Origin: Pterobdella sp. o SKG-2022
Lineage: Eukaryota; Annelida; Clitellata; Hirudinida; Piscicolidae
Reading direction: 5' to 3'
NCBI GenBank assembly: GCA_964035795.1
Contig: OZ038325.1
Span: 8,751,698-8,815,697 of the forward strand
Length of the DNA: 64,000 nucleotides
Below, in pieces: positions 38,351 to 60,860 of the stretch. Position 1 is the stretch's first letter. Every line of letters begins with the position of its first letter. The notes beneath the pieces are model-generated. The model was not told where the DNA came from. It saw only the letters and a program-made list of their open reading frames with translations, and searched no databases. The translations under genes and the position numbers were made by a program.

Positions 38351-38400
38351 TCGAAAAGCTTCGTCAAAATAAAAAATTCAAGTTTTGTCGTGTTTTTATT
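38351..38400. repeat. Fragment of the AAGCTTCG inverted-repeat family
   Basis: Reads TTCGAAAAGCTTCGTCAAAA, then TAAAAAATT, then GTCGTGTTTTTAT, which is the reverse complement of the left half of the element at 11072-11157 apart from a few changes. Confidence 0.75.
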
Positions 38401-39808
38401 TGCTTAAAGATGTATAATGTTTGCTCAATGAAGAATTTTGTTAGTCTCACTACAATGTTTTTCAGAGTTTAATATTAAGCGGAAGTCTTATTAACATGCA
38501 AATATGCTCGATGGAGAAAGAAGAATTTAGGTTTCACAAGTATGCTCTTTCACCAAAATGAGTATAAACAAGGCATATAGTTTTAGAAACTATATAACTG
38601 TTTTGAAATATTTCTTTGACAAAACCTCGAATCAGCATTATGGTTCACTTTTACACACCAATGTCAAATAAGACATTCTTTTCTTTTATCCATATAGGAA
38701 TCATGAGCTATTTCATAGGTTTTGTAACTAGCGCCATATTTTCTTTGCCGATAGTAACACCATGAGACCAAGGCCTCAATATGGATTGAGTTTGTGGGTA
38801 GGAGAATGAAGAGCAAAAAAGTTATAACGGTTCTAACGATAGTTTTATTACAGACATTTGGAATAAATTTTTGAACAAGGTCGTTTATAAAATGTTTAAA
38901 AGTAAAGCTTTATTGGTATCAAAATTAGTATGAATCAATGAAGTTAGTAAATTGGATAAAACTAGAAAACAATAAAAAGATTTCAATCATATTTTAATCA
39001 TTAGAAAAATTCTGTGAGCAGCACCTAATACTGAAGTCAACAAGTACATTTGAAATATATTCAAATAGGGTAATTTTATATAAAAATAACTAATATAACC
39101 AATACATATTTGATCTGATAGATATATGTAAAAGGTATAGAATGTAATGTTGAAAACATAAAAATACATGGAAAGATCATTTCAAGGAGAGTGTTAACAA
39201 CTTTTGAGTATTTTTCAAATTTGGAAAAAAATTATGAAAAATATTTAATTCAATCGTTTAAAAAATCAGAAAAATATGACAGATAGATAAATAGATATAG
39301 ATACTCTAATATTTCTAAGAAAATTGTCATGGAAATTCTTCATACAACGAGAGAGAATAATTTCAAAATCATGAGAAACTCATAAAAAAATTATAACTGT
39401 TGCAGCTGAAACTCAAAACGGCATATTAAAAATGTAAAATGATCAAGTTAAAACAAAAAGCAATCAAAACTTAGTTATAATTAGCAACAATAATCAACCA
39501 TCTAATCAAATATCAGGTGAGCAATAGATTATATGAATTAGTATGAATATCAACGCAATAATACTGCAATCAACCAGGTCAATAAACGACTGAAGATCAA
39601 CCATTAAATTAAGCAAATACTAGTATTTATACAACAAAAATCAATTAATCAAACAAAATTGAAGATTAATAATATAAACCCGCATTAAAAAAAACCCGTT
39701 CAAGAGAAATTAATGCAAAAACGATTGTATTTAACTAAAATAGACATATCTTAAGATGAAGTATGTGAAAACCAAGCCCTTTAAAAGCGGATAGAAATCC
39801 AAATTCCT

Positions 39809-44073
<4,265 letters not shown>

Positions 44074-44482
44074 TTCAAATTCAAAATTGTTTTAAAACGG
44101 TTAACAAGGCAACGTGTACATTACGATATAAACTAAAAGTGAATTTATTTTAACTTTGAAAAAATATGTTTTAAAATGAAAATAAACTTATATATCGTAA
44201 TAACTTAATAAATTTTGTATTGAGTTTAAAAAATTAAAATTTAAATAAGATAAACAAGTTGTTCTAAAAGGTTTAAATGCATCATCTGGTAGTCCTCACA
44301 TCAAAACTTCTTCCCTTTCATAAGTTGGTGATCTTAAGCTCATTTGAAAACTCTAAGCTCGCTGCTACATCAAATTATTCTACGTTTCAATTAATAGTAA
44401 AACAACTACTTGTCTGTATTTAAAATTTTAATATTAAATAACTCAAAGTTTACACTAGTTCCAAAAATTTTTTTTCAGAAAA
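44074..44482. promoter_or_regulatory. Divergent intergenic region POGLUT2/3 / NitFhit
   Basis: Only 409 bp separate the two start codons on opposite strands, so the genes probably share a bidirectional promoter. It is AT-rich with no clear TATA box. A strong acceptor (polyT then CAG) ends at 44479, four bases before the NitFhit ATG, implying a spliced 5' leader. Confidence 0.5.
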
Positions 44483-50202
<5,720 letters not shown>

Positions 50203-51795
50203 GGATTTGCTTTGTTATCAAAGTTTCTTTTAATTTCGTTTGGATGCGGCTTTTATTTGCTCTAAAATCACAAATATTCTCTTTTCTTTTGATTATAATT
50301 CTCTGCTAGGGTTTCTTCATTCAAAGCATTATTAAATGCATTGATAAAGTCTTTATATAGCTTTCTATAGTATTATTGCATAATACTGAGAAATACTGTG
50401 TGAGTCTTGGCTTAAAGATTGTTATTATCACGTTATTTAGTCTCAAACGCACTACTCCTATCTTCCTACTTGTTAAGTAGCGTACTTTTCATGTAAATAT
50501 CGTGTAATTTTTATTTGCTTTTTATATAGCGCTAAGTGGCAACAGAGGCGATTTGAAAATGTGAGGTGCCCACTTACACAACCTGGATATTATCGATATT
50601 CTGTTTGAAAATATTTTTTTTGTATAGAAATTCATTGACAAAAATTTTTCGAAATTTTTTTTTCTACTTGTGAAGTTTTGTGAGGAGATCTTTCACTACG
50701 TAACTCTTTATGACGTAACTCTTTATGACGTAGCTCTTTATGACATAATTATAATCCATCAAGAGGTACGCTTGAATGCGTTCAATTTTCATGTTATTAT
50801 TCTTAATAAAGGTTTTTTTGTTTTTTCTTCAGTTTTATTTGCAAAGGTGATATTTCATTTGAATTTATCATTGTTTTTTTTTCTTACTCAAAGCTTTCTC
50901 TCATTTGTTTATCAGTTTAAAATTTTATAATCAATAAAACCTGACGGACTTGATGGTTATTCATCTATTAAGGCTTCCACAAGCTCGAAGCATCTCCTAG
51001 ATCACCCAACGAAGATTTCATGAAATAACATTTCAAATCCGTTTATGGGATTCCACTTAGTTGTTAATAACGTGTTTTTGAGGCTTATTGTTCACAACAA
51101 TTTTTTTTGTTTTTTTTTATAGTTTGAGCATAATGTACGCATTCGTAGAAACAGGAAGTGTTTTGCATGTTGCTTGGAATGTTATCAATAATAAAGCTTG
51201 CAGTACTTGTTATTTTAAAGCCGCTTTAAAACTTTAGAGATGGGCGATAAGTAATTTTTATTATTGATGAATGACTATACAAAATTATGCAAAGTTGATA
51301 AGGATTCCCTGAAACCAAATTGGCCAATAAAACTCATTAAACTCTGCTTTGGTTTTGTTATGAATACAAAAAGCTTATATTGTCTACTAACCCAGAGATT
51401 AAAAAAGACTAAAAGTAGCAAGACTGCCAATTAATTTTAAAAATTTGATCGCTTCAAACTAAAAAAGCCTTCATCAAATTCAATTAAAAGTAAACTTTAA
51501 TCAAATAACCACGTGACGAATACGAGCTGAAAATAGATGTCAATCTGAAATTAGTAAAAGAATGTCATACGCAAAGATCGAAGTGAGAATTTGATGTGAG
51601 TTAAATTATACAGCATTGCATATTCTAGTTCTATTTCATACGGCCAGGCAATAGCAATATTGTGACTATCCTTAAGTTTCATATAATACGCACTGAAAGC
51701 ATTTAAAAGGCGCGCGAGAATCGGACCCTTAACCAACTGTGAGAGTAAAGACTTCAAAAACCTTTAAAAATTGTGTATTTTTACTGGTAATAATA
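50203..51795. other. Intergenic between NitFhit and the glutamate transporter
   Basis: No gene. Poly(A)-signal candidates (AATAAA near 50933) and the GACGTAACTCTTTAT repeat at 50693-50750 are the only notable items. Confidence 0.5.
50693..50750. repeat. 15-bp tandem repeat carrying TGACGTAA-like sites
   Basis: Four diverged copies of a 15-bp unit, TACGTAACTCTTTAT / GACGTAACTCTTTAT / GACGTAGCTCTTTAT / GACATAATTA. Two copies hold TGACGTA, the half-site core bound by CREB/ATF-type bZIP factors. Regulatory function is not shown. Confidence 0.6.
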
Positions 51796-54700
51796 ATGAA
51801 ATTCGCTAAAACACTCATGTGTGGTTTTGGCAGTTTTCTGCACAAAAATCTCTTAATTCTGCTGCTCATAGCTAGCTTGGTGATAGGTATTATTCTGGCC
51901 TTGATCTTAAGGGCTTATGGGATCGCTGAAGAGTGGACTCCCAAACAACACTCATATTTCCGGTTTGTATTTTAAACGTTTTTGGGTGTTTTATTTTTGT
52001 ATTTTTTATAAGTAGTAATAATGGATGTTGTGTTTTGTTGAGTTGTATTTTAACTTTTTTAGTTTTCGTATCTCAAGTTTTATTTTAAAAATTTTTATTA
52101 TATGAACAACGGTGCTCATCGTTTAAAAGTATATTCAAAAAACCAATGTTGAAGATTTTTGCTCGAAAAACACCATAAAATCTCTTTTTTCTTAAATGAT
52201 AAAAAAACGTAAAAGCACAGGACCCAACCACATCACACCCCATCCCACCACACCAGATCACACCACGCATCCCTGCACCACCTCTATCCCAAACCCACCA
52301 CACCACACTCCACCCCAAACCACACCATCTCCACTCCAAGGATACCAGGTGAAATGTTATTGAGGATGCTAAAATGCGTCACAATCCCATTCATCATCAC
52401 CAGCCTCATTTCCGGCATGGCTTCTCTGGATTTCAAAAAGGTTATAAGTTCTTGTTTTCTTAGGTCTAAATAGGAGAGTCTAAAAGAATTCGTAAGCCAA
52501 GCCGTAGGTTCTGGCTTCAATTCCTGCCTTAAGATTTTTTACTTGTTTATCAAGAAGGATAATTATTTGGCATTCAAAATGATATTATTATAAGTTTTCG
52601 GTTATTGTTTTTGATATCACAGCATTCCATTCAAATAAAGTCCTTTTGATATCTTGCTGAACTAACTCCAGGCTAATCAAAAGTAATTTAGTTCAACAGA
52701 ATAAATTTAGTTTCTATAATTTTATAAAAATGAAATTTCCAAAAAATAATAATTTTTTAAATTGATCATTTCATTTTTATGAAACAGTACTTTTTCATAT
52801 ATGAGTTCTTTCAAATATTTGAGTCACTCTTCAGTGATCAGTCCAACTTTTACGTTCTATTATAAAAAACCCGTTCTTAGATGGCTAAAAATTCCTCACT
52901 AACAAAAAATACAATAAAACAGCAATAAAGACATAAATCCCCCAATCGCACATATCACGGAGCTTTATAAAAGCTTCAAATAGTTTCGCATAAATAATTA
53001 TCAAACCAATAAAAATCAATAAAAACCCTTGGACTGGCGTTCAAGCTGGAGGTTTTGAATAAGATTATGATCTGAAAACAATTTGAATATTGTTTATTTA
53101 ATACAATACAATAGGATAAAATACAATACAATTTCGAAATTTTCTTACTTTTTTGAGGCGAACAAATATTCAAATATAAACACTTGTACCTCCACTTGAC
53201 AATGTAAGTTCATTTTACGAAAAGCTTCGTGGAACTAAATAAACTCCAAAAAGTGTTGCCATTTGAATAATTATGAGATGATTTTAAAAACATAAACCTC
53301 ACCAGTTTCTAGGCCTCATAATTGTTATACAAAACATCTCATCACGAAATGTTTGTTTTTAGTTTATTTCTCATATGATTTAAACTAAAACGAATCGAAT
53401 TAAAACGAATCAAATTACAATGAATCAAATTAAAAGGGATGAAATTCTAACGAATAAAATTGAAATAAATAAAATAGAAAAACGAATGATTACCTATAAA
53501 CTTAACACTGAAACTCCCTCTAACAGTCTCCGAGAGTGGGGCTGTTTGCCCTGTTATACTACATTTTGACCACCCTTCTAGCAGTCATTCTGGGTCTTAT
53601 CATCGTCACCACCATCCAGCCAGGCTCTAGATCAAAGGTCTAGAATTTTCTTTTTGCTTTTGTTAATTCCTAGAATGTGCGAATGTTCTATGCTGATCTA
53701 TGGTGTTCTAGAAGGTTCTAGAATGTTATGTAACGTCCTATGATCTATGTCTATGATAAAAATATTGCTTCATGGTGCTCCTACCAAACGATCGAACCTC
53801 CACAGAACAACGATAAGAAACTCGAAGGGGCCAGAAACGCCAGCGTCCTTGACTCCATCTTTGACCTCATCAGGTTAGGGCTGTTCCGAGATGAATGTTT
53901 TTAGGCATAGGAATTAAGTTTGCACTGCTGAAGACATGACATTTTTTTAGTTTATGCAGATGTACCCTTGGTTTTGAGCAATAGATAGCTAAAAAAAAAT
54001 GAAAAACTACCAATTCATTAATAATATTATCTTTATTTTCATTATATATAAATTGCTGTTGTTAACATTATTACGGTCTTCTTTCAGAAATATCTTTCCT
54101 GATAATATCTTCGAGGCAACTTTCACCCAGGTAACCGCTTATTAAATTTAAAGAACTTAGTTTTATCCTCTTATTATTATTTTTATGAAAATTTATTTAT
54201 AAATAAATATAGATTAATATCCAAAACTTTATCAAATATTAATAATTATAGGGATTGTGTAGTTTTAGATATTGAAAACTATGAAAAGTGAATACAAAGA
54301 AAATATTTGAGTCATCGAATGTTTTAATTAACTTATTAGTTACAAGACATAGGGATTATCTTCTGCGGTTAATGACTTGTTGCATGTAATAGTTAATCTG
54401 CATAGTTTTGATTATTTTTAAATTTTCTATAAGCATTTCCCAGAAATGAGTTTCTTCAAATGATTGACTGTTGATAGAAGCAAGAAATTCTTATAATTGA
54501 AATTTTTAATTAAAATATAGTCATATGTGTATGGGTTGTTCAGTAGTCGTTGATATGGCATTCTTCATAATCCTTAAAACTTCTAATTTTGATATAAAAA
54601 AAACCAATACCATAAAAATATATAGCGCAATAAAAAAATACTATAAAAAGCGATATAAAACACGGCATATAAAAATATATATTAAAAGAAACGATAAATT

Positions 54701-57700
54701 CTCCAGGTTCAAACACATCAGCCATTGGCTGGAGAGGTTGATGACGGCAGCTTTGTACTTGAAAAGAAAAATGGCGTCAACGCATTGGGACTTGTGGTGT
54801 TCAGGTAGTGGCGGTTTAAGAGTGTCTCATAATTAGATTTGTTCTCAAATAGTGCAAAACTTTGGCTTTTATTTCCACGTCATGTTGTGTGGTAATTACT
54901 CAGACTCAGTTGATAGTTGTTTAATTATCGTCTTTTTTCGAACTTTTGCTAAACATTATAAATAAATATATATATAATGTGTCAAAATATGAAAAATATA
55001 TCGTATATATACATATGAAATTGTATATAAAATTTATAATTTATAAATTATATAAATATATACGATATAAACTTTGATAGTCATTTTTTTTCAACACTTT
55101 ATAGACCTTTTATATCTATGCAATATACAAAAAAAAATAACACAAAACTTTATAAACTCTATATAAAAATTTTATAAATCCCATTATACCCAATAATTCA
55201 GCATATTCGTGGGACTGGCCCTGTCTAAAATGCAGTCTGATGGCTCGTACTTCTATAAAATCTGTGATAACCTTGCCAATGCTTTGCTTTTGATTGTTAC
55301 TGCTGTTATTTGGTTGGTGGTAGGGTGTTGGGAAGGGTGGTGATTGGGAAAGTGAGACTGGTTTTGGATGTTGGTTGGTGTTGTTGCTATTCATTTGTTT
55401 TTGTGGTTTTATTTTTTGTTGAGAAATTTTATACATTACCATGGTAATTAAAACTTGTTAAATATGTTTTTAGATAATTGTAGAAGTTTATGCAGTATCA
55501 ATTGAACCACTAGTAATTAAAGATGCAAGAAGTTTGAGTAGAAGTTAAGATCATGTGTTCAAACATATGGTGTTGTTGATACATAATGCATTTTTAAGTA
55601 TTTAAAAAATGTTGAAAAATAATTTCAAAATCTAGAGTAAATATAATAAGAAAATCTTCAACAAAGTTGACGTAAATAGTTATTGATTATAAAAAAAGTC
55701 CACAAAGCAAATAAAAAAATTTAAAATACATTTTTATTGATTTCTCTTTGCATTGGGACAATATGTGTTAGGCAATACACATATTACCTAAAAACTTAAA
55801 GGAATATTTATTACCCGTTTGGCTTAGAGAATATGGATATTTTTGACTATACATCAAAAATTAGGATAATTTATTTCAATGAAGTATAATAGCTTAAATC
55901 AAATTTTGAGGTCAACAAACACAAAGTATTTATTTAAAAAAAACAAGAAGCTTATCGTAAGACTAGCTTCCATTATCAAGCTAGTCTTACGAAAAGCTTC
56001 GTGTCTTTTTTAAATAAATACTTTGTGTTTGTTGTCAGAATTTATTTCACTTATAATGCAGTTTAAGGTCTATGTTCCTAAATATGTGTTTCAATTGCCC
56101 TTAACCCAAGAAGTTGTATAGTAAAAAAATCGGGCAATGTTGTAAGGTATAAATTTAAATTTATCGACTGACCAGCTTAGTTATGTGAGCCAACATAACT
56201 TGATTGATATTTATTTAGCTTATAAAAGCTTACTTGGCAAATATTTGATTTTATTTTTTAAATTCTTCTAAATAGATTAATAAACAAAGGTTAAACTTTC
56301 TTGAAACTTGAGTCACAGTAGTTTTCCATTCAAAATTTCCTTTGCCTCTTCCCTACTACTATATAAATCTCATTATGCGACAGAGTTTAAAATTTCTTCT
56401 AACGGGCTTGATAACGTTTCTACAGTATGCTCTTTACAAATAAACCTTCTTTTGAATGATACAAAACAATTAACAACATGATAGCAATAATTTAAAATCT
56501 TGTCCAAACCACTAGCATCATCGTTTGTCTTAATATTAACACCCAAAACTACAAACCCAGGTACTCACCAGTGGGTATATGCTTTTTGCTGGCTTCAGAA
56601 ATCATCAAGATGGAAAATCCCCTGGAAGAGTTTGCAGCCCTTGGATGGTTAGATGTTCCATCGCTCATTCAAGAGTATATCTAATATGCAGTTTAACTAT
56701 TACCAAATGTAGTAGTGTTTCACCAAATTTTAAATTTGGATTTTTTGGCAAAAAGTCTTTGTAAAACTTCACATACCCAAGTGTGAAAGTTTGTATAAAT
56801 AAATAAATGAATATTTATATAACTATTCAGCGTGCCTTTTCTATAGACTCATACTTACATAAGAACTTCTTAAAACACATCTCCCCTTTAAAATATAGAC
56901 CCACCCTTTAAACAATGCACCAAAAGTCCACACCGTATTTCCCAGGTATATCTTATGCATCTTGATGGGTCTCTTCGTTCACGCCCTTATTATCCTCCCT
57001 TCACTTTTTTTTATCGTGGTCAGAAAAAATCCCTTCGCTTACCTCTCTGGAGCGTCTAAGGCCTTCGTCACTGCTTTTGGAACGGCTTCCAGGTTTGTTG
57101 TATTGATTATATATTGATGAGAAATGTGGCTGCTGACAGAGAAAGTTAGAAAACTGTTCCTAATGATAGTTTCTTAATTGTTTTTTTGAATGAAATTTTC
57201 CTTATAGCTAACTCGACATCACCCAGCTCAGCAACACTGCCTGTAACATACCAATGTTTGGAGGAGAGGATGAATATGCCTAAGACTCTCACTCGTTTCA
57301 TGCTCCCAGTTGGAGCCACCATCAATATGGACGGTAAGGAGCTGCGGTAGGGGTGTCTATGGTGGAAAGTTGATAGGTGTGTTTATAGTAAGAGAGAAGA
57401 GGAGGAGGGAGGGGAGCAGTGGAGGCTTATGTATGAAAGGGTCTTTTGATTATGTTTTTGTGTAGAAAGTTATATGTTTATAAACATTATGAATAATTTT
57501 GAAAAACTTTCAGAATAGGCACTGCATCTTTTAAATTGTTTTCAAAACACCACCAGCTAGTCTTGTTCGTAAAACACTCCACTAAACAAAAACCCATCAC
57601 ACCTGAAATCTCAAAACCGCCTCAGGAACAGCCCTATATGAAGCTGTGGCCGCCATTTTTATTGCTCAGTTGAATGGTATGAGTCTCAATGTGGCCCAGA

Positions 57701-58353
57701 TCATTTCTATCAGGTTTGTGCTCCATGAATTCTTAAAGGCTTATAAAATAATAATCTTTCTAGATTTCACTTTAGTTGTTTTGCTTATTCATATTATTTA
57801 GCGAACTAATTTAAGCCCACATACTATTGGCATACTCTCTTTCTCCTTGACACCCCACTCTTCTCCATACCATTCCATTTTATCACTCTCTTACACTACC
57901 AACTAACCCAACTCTACCAACCCACCTTTACCACCAACCTACATCTACCACTAACCCACCCCTACCAGTCTCACATCCACCCTGGCGTCAATAGGAGCTG
58001 CCTCAATTCCCCAAGCTGGCTTGGTTACTATGGTCTTGGTGCTTGGCACCATTGGCATCCCACCGGAAGAAGTCGTCAAAATACTCGCTGTTGATTGGCT
58101 GCTGTGAGTATGATTTATTTATGATTTTGGTCTGCATTATAAATAGATTATCATCATAATCATCATTGTTCTACGTCACCACTTCATTAAAACCCAAACA
58201 TAACAATTCAACATTTCCCTTTCCAGGGACCGTTTCAGGACAGCTGTGAACGTGGAGGGAGATGTGATAGGAGTGGCTGTGGTGAAGAAGCTGTGTGAGA
58301 AACACATAAAGAAGAGTGAAGATGAAGAGGAGCTAGAAGTTACTAACGTTTGA
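51796..58353 (+). CDS. SLC1A: EAAT-type sodium-dependent glutamate/aspartate transporter (SLC1)
   Basis: Plasma-membrane acidic amino-acid transporter. Thirteen exons: 51796-51962, 52341-52440, 53527-53637, 53806-53873, 54088-54130, 54707-54804, 55202-55312, 56561-56647, 56946-57092, 57227-57333, 57626-57713, 57969-58103, 58227-58353; 1,389 nt, 462 aa. Family landmarks: [20 protein letters not shown] (TM2), IWYSPVGI (TM5), serine-rich HP1 [27 protein letters not shown] (TM7), HP2 [12 protein letters not shown], and TM8 [16 protein letters not shown] with substrate-binding Asp, Arg and Asn kept. The Arg fits EAATs; ASCT neutral transporters have Cys. It is about 80 aa shorter than human EAATs, mainly in the TM4 loop, which keeps one NAS glycosylation site. 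The C-terminus is acidic ([11 protein letters not shown]). Confidence 0.95.
53213..53234. repeat. Short CGAAAAGCTTCG palindrome
   Basis: TTTTACGAAAAGCTTCGTGG matches the right arm of the foldback element at 55911-56036. It lies in an EAAT intron and may be a fragment of the same family. Confidence 0.45.
55911..56036. mobile_element. Foldback/MITE-like hairpin in EAAT intron
   Basis: Two arms of about 59 bp (55911-55969 and 55978-56036) are near-perfect reverse complements separated by an 8-bp loop (CCATTATC region). Ends are GTCAACAAAC and GTTTGTTGTC; the interior carries CTTACGAAAAGCTTCGTG. No ORF inside. Structure fits a non-autonomous foldback or MITE; no clear target-site duplication was identified. 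It sits between exons 55202-55312 and 56561-56647. Confidence 0.8.
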
Positions 58354-58724
58354 TATTAGTGTGGGCGGTGGTCCATTGTTTTCTACAGATGACCCTTTCA
58401 AAATGCTTTGCTATTGCTTCGTTTGGGATTATTTTTTGAGTTGACTAATTTTTAATTTTTTTTACTTAAATAATTTTGAGTTTTTTCAGTTTAAATAGTT
58501 ATTTTTTATCATTTTTTCAAAATTTTAATCAAATACTTTTTCTCACTTTTTTGAGTTGCGCAATAATCTATTCAGTTTCTTTTAGTTTTCAAATTTTTAG
58601 TTATTTTCAAATAAAATAATGCAAACAATAATGAATGCAATTGAAGTGGAGCCAATTCCAGGATCAGCTACACCTCAATTAGAACCATCTGAACCAAAAA
58701 ATGGGCAAATGAAATGAAGCATCT

Positions 58725-58730
58725 AATAAA
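58725..58730 (+). terminator. Candidate poly(A) signal of the EAAT gene
   Basis: AATAAA, 372 bp past the stop codon, followed by a second AATAAA at 58735-58740. Position fits a 3' UTR end but transcript data would be needed. Confidence 0.35.
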
Positions 58731-59507
58731 GGTTAATAAAAAACTTGGATAGAAATTTCACTTGCTAATTATATTGTCTATTATCACAAACTAAAATAAT
58801 TTTGATTATTTTAAAATCATCATTCACTGAAGTATTTTGTTTCACGGATTTTCCAAAAATAAACTTGAAATTATTTATTTTAAACTTCAACTGTGGTGAA
58901 ACTGGGAGACCTTACCATCTTCAACACCACAGTAGGAAATGTTAACAAAATATTAATAATTAATAAGAGAAAAAACTGTGATCTAAAATCAAAAATTAGC
59001 AAATAAAACAATGTAGTTTAAGACAAGTCGTTGACAGGTAAAAAAATCCAAAAGATTTCACTCGCTAGGAGTAGTTTAGGAAGAAAACTTAATTGAAATT
59101 TTGATTTAAATTCATTAAAAATAACTCCTTCATTGTCTTTAGGAATTTTTTAAAAATAAAATTTCATTTGGCAAAGTATAATCAATTTTTTAGCCATTGA
59201 ATACAAATTAAATTTCTATCTTATAAAATTTTATCAGCTTTAAAGTGAAACTGATTTTATTTTTTCTGTATATTATGTATATTTCTCTATTTTTATGAAT
59301 TTTTAACATTAATTCCATGTTTTTTACTAGTTTTTCAGTTTTTTCAAATAATACTCCGTGTAAAATACGGATCTATGATTAATTTTTTTATAAATTAATC
59401 AAGCTTTGATTACAGATGATTTCACCACTAAATCAATGTATGCATTCATTACAATACATATCTTCTTCCAGAACTTTTCATTTTTTCTCACAATGTTTCA
59501 CTTTCAC

Positions 59508-59670
59508 CCGTATAGCTGAGCTGGTAGAGTTCTAGACTAATTATCTGAAGGTAGCGAGATCGATCCTGTTTGGGCCAACAGGAGATTTTTCTCAATTATC
59601 AATGTCCTCAATCGTTTTGAGAGACATCAGTTGTAACGACATTGAGACCCTAGTTAAATTTTTTTCTTCT
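59508..59670 (+). mobile_element. tRNA-Ile-derived SINE or tRNA pseudogene
   Basis: 59512-59582 aligns along its length with animal tRNA-Ile(AAT): A box TAGCTGAGCTGG, anticodon arm around CTAATTA (anticodon AAT), then CTGAAGGTAGCGAGATCGATCC and TTTGGGCCA. Acceptor and T-stem pairs are broken and the B box is degraded (GAGATCGATCC), so it is not a working tRNA. A non-tRNA tail follows to about 59670, ending near a T-run, the layout of a tRNA-derived SINE. Confidence 0.6.
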
Positions 59671-60775
59671 TACAATTGCAAACTTAATTATAGTGGTATA
59701 TATTGTAACGAAAAACATCAAATTGAAGCAAAATACATACGGTGTCTCTAAAAAGTGGTATATACTTCCAAATTTTTTTAGCTCAAATAAACATTAAAGT
59801 GATTAAATTAATTTTTATTTTAAAAAACAGAAATTAACATTTCCGCAAAACTTCGACTCAATGACTGCTTCACAGAACGTCAAACACGTCAAAACTAATC
59901 GATGACTTTTACAAGCAACCATGTCTGTGAAGTTGGTGATGAATTGTGTCTGTATCAGACGATTAGAGGAGCAAAAAAGCGCGCCAGAATGAATCAAAAA
60001 TGGCGTTTTGAAGCAAAACTGTTGATGTAATCGTTGTAGTGGTAACATGTAACAGTTGAGTCTTGATAGAATAAGCAGATAAAAATAGAATTTGACTCAC
60101 TTCATCAACAACTATCAACGGGAGTTATTAAAAGCCCTCATAATTTTGGAATTATTATGTAAAAGTTGAAAAAATGATTTATAAAAATAATGTTATCGAG
60201 GCTTTTAAATTTTTCACAAACTTTTCATCATTAGCAGAGTCATAGAGATAAATAGCCTGCGAGGCATCCTCTTTTGTGTGTGTGTGTTTGCTTGAGTGAG
60301 TGTTATAGTTTGTTAGTTTATATGTGTTTTTTTTGTTTGTTTGAGTTTGTGTGTGAAATTGAATTTTACTTGTACTTCCGTGCGAGGTTGTGTGTGCTCG
60401 AAAATCAACAAAATTGATGCGTTAATAAAATTATTTTTATAGCTCGAATTTTTTTAACATTTCATTTGACCTAGATTATTTCATTAACTTTATGCTTGAG
60501 TTTTGGTACGTGTGCGTGTGTGAACATTCGTTAAGCATGTGAACATTTGAGATCAGATATGAGGCTTGATAGATAGAGGATGTTTGCTTATCTCCACACA
60601 TGAGTGACTGGGATTAAATTGTTGCCACTTGCTGGAGGTTTTCGCTTCGTGTTTATAAACTATTAAAATGCCACTGGCACCGTGCGCAGTTTTCTGTCGA
60701 GGATTGATACAGTTCTAGATTTATGTTATAACTGTTTCAATGTAACATTTATTACCAATGAACAATTGAGGCAGA

Positions 60776-60860
60776 AAAAATCCTGTGCTGGGATTTGAAC
60801 CGCACATCTTGAAATCTAACCACGGTAAGGTTTTAGAGATGGTTTTACGCCAGCCAACAG
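60776..60860 (-). repeat. tRNA-like fragment with intact B box
   Basis: On the minus strand, GGTTCAAATCCC (plus 60790-60801) is a perfect RNA polymerase III B box. An A-box-like TGGCGTAAAACC lies about 50-60 bp upstream but fits poorly, and stems do not pair well. A decayed tRNA or SINE head is the best reading. Confidence 0.4.

Larger units (their letters stand above)
37272..39808. other. Intergenic, with fragments of repeats
   Basis: No gene. Holds the truncated Citron exon copy (38171-38258) and an inverted-repeat fragment (38351-38400), listed separately. Confidence 0.5.

Noticed and set aside
54525..54836. 103-codon plus-strand frame over EAAT exon 6
   Set aside because: Different frame from the real exon 54707-54804, which reads [16 protein letters not shown] in phase with its neighbours.
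59815..60048. Minus-strand 77-codon frame as a transposase fragment
   Set aside because: No catalytic motif, terminal repeats or recognisable similarity.
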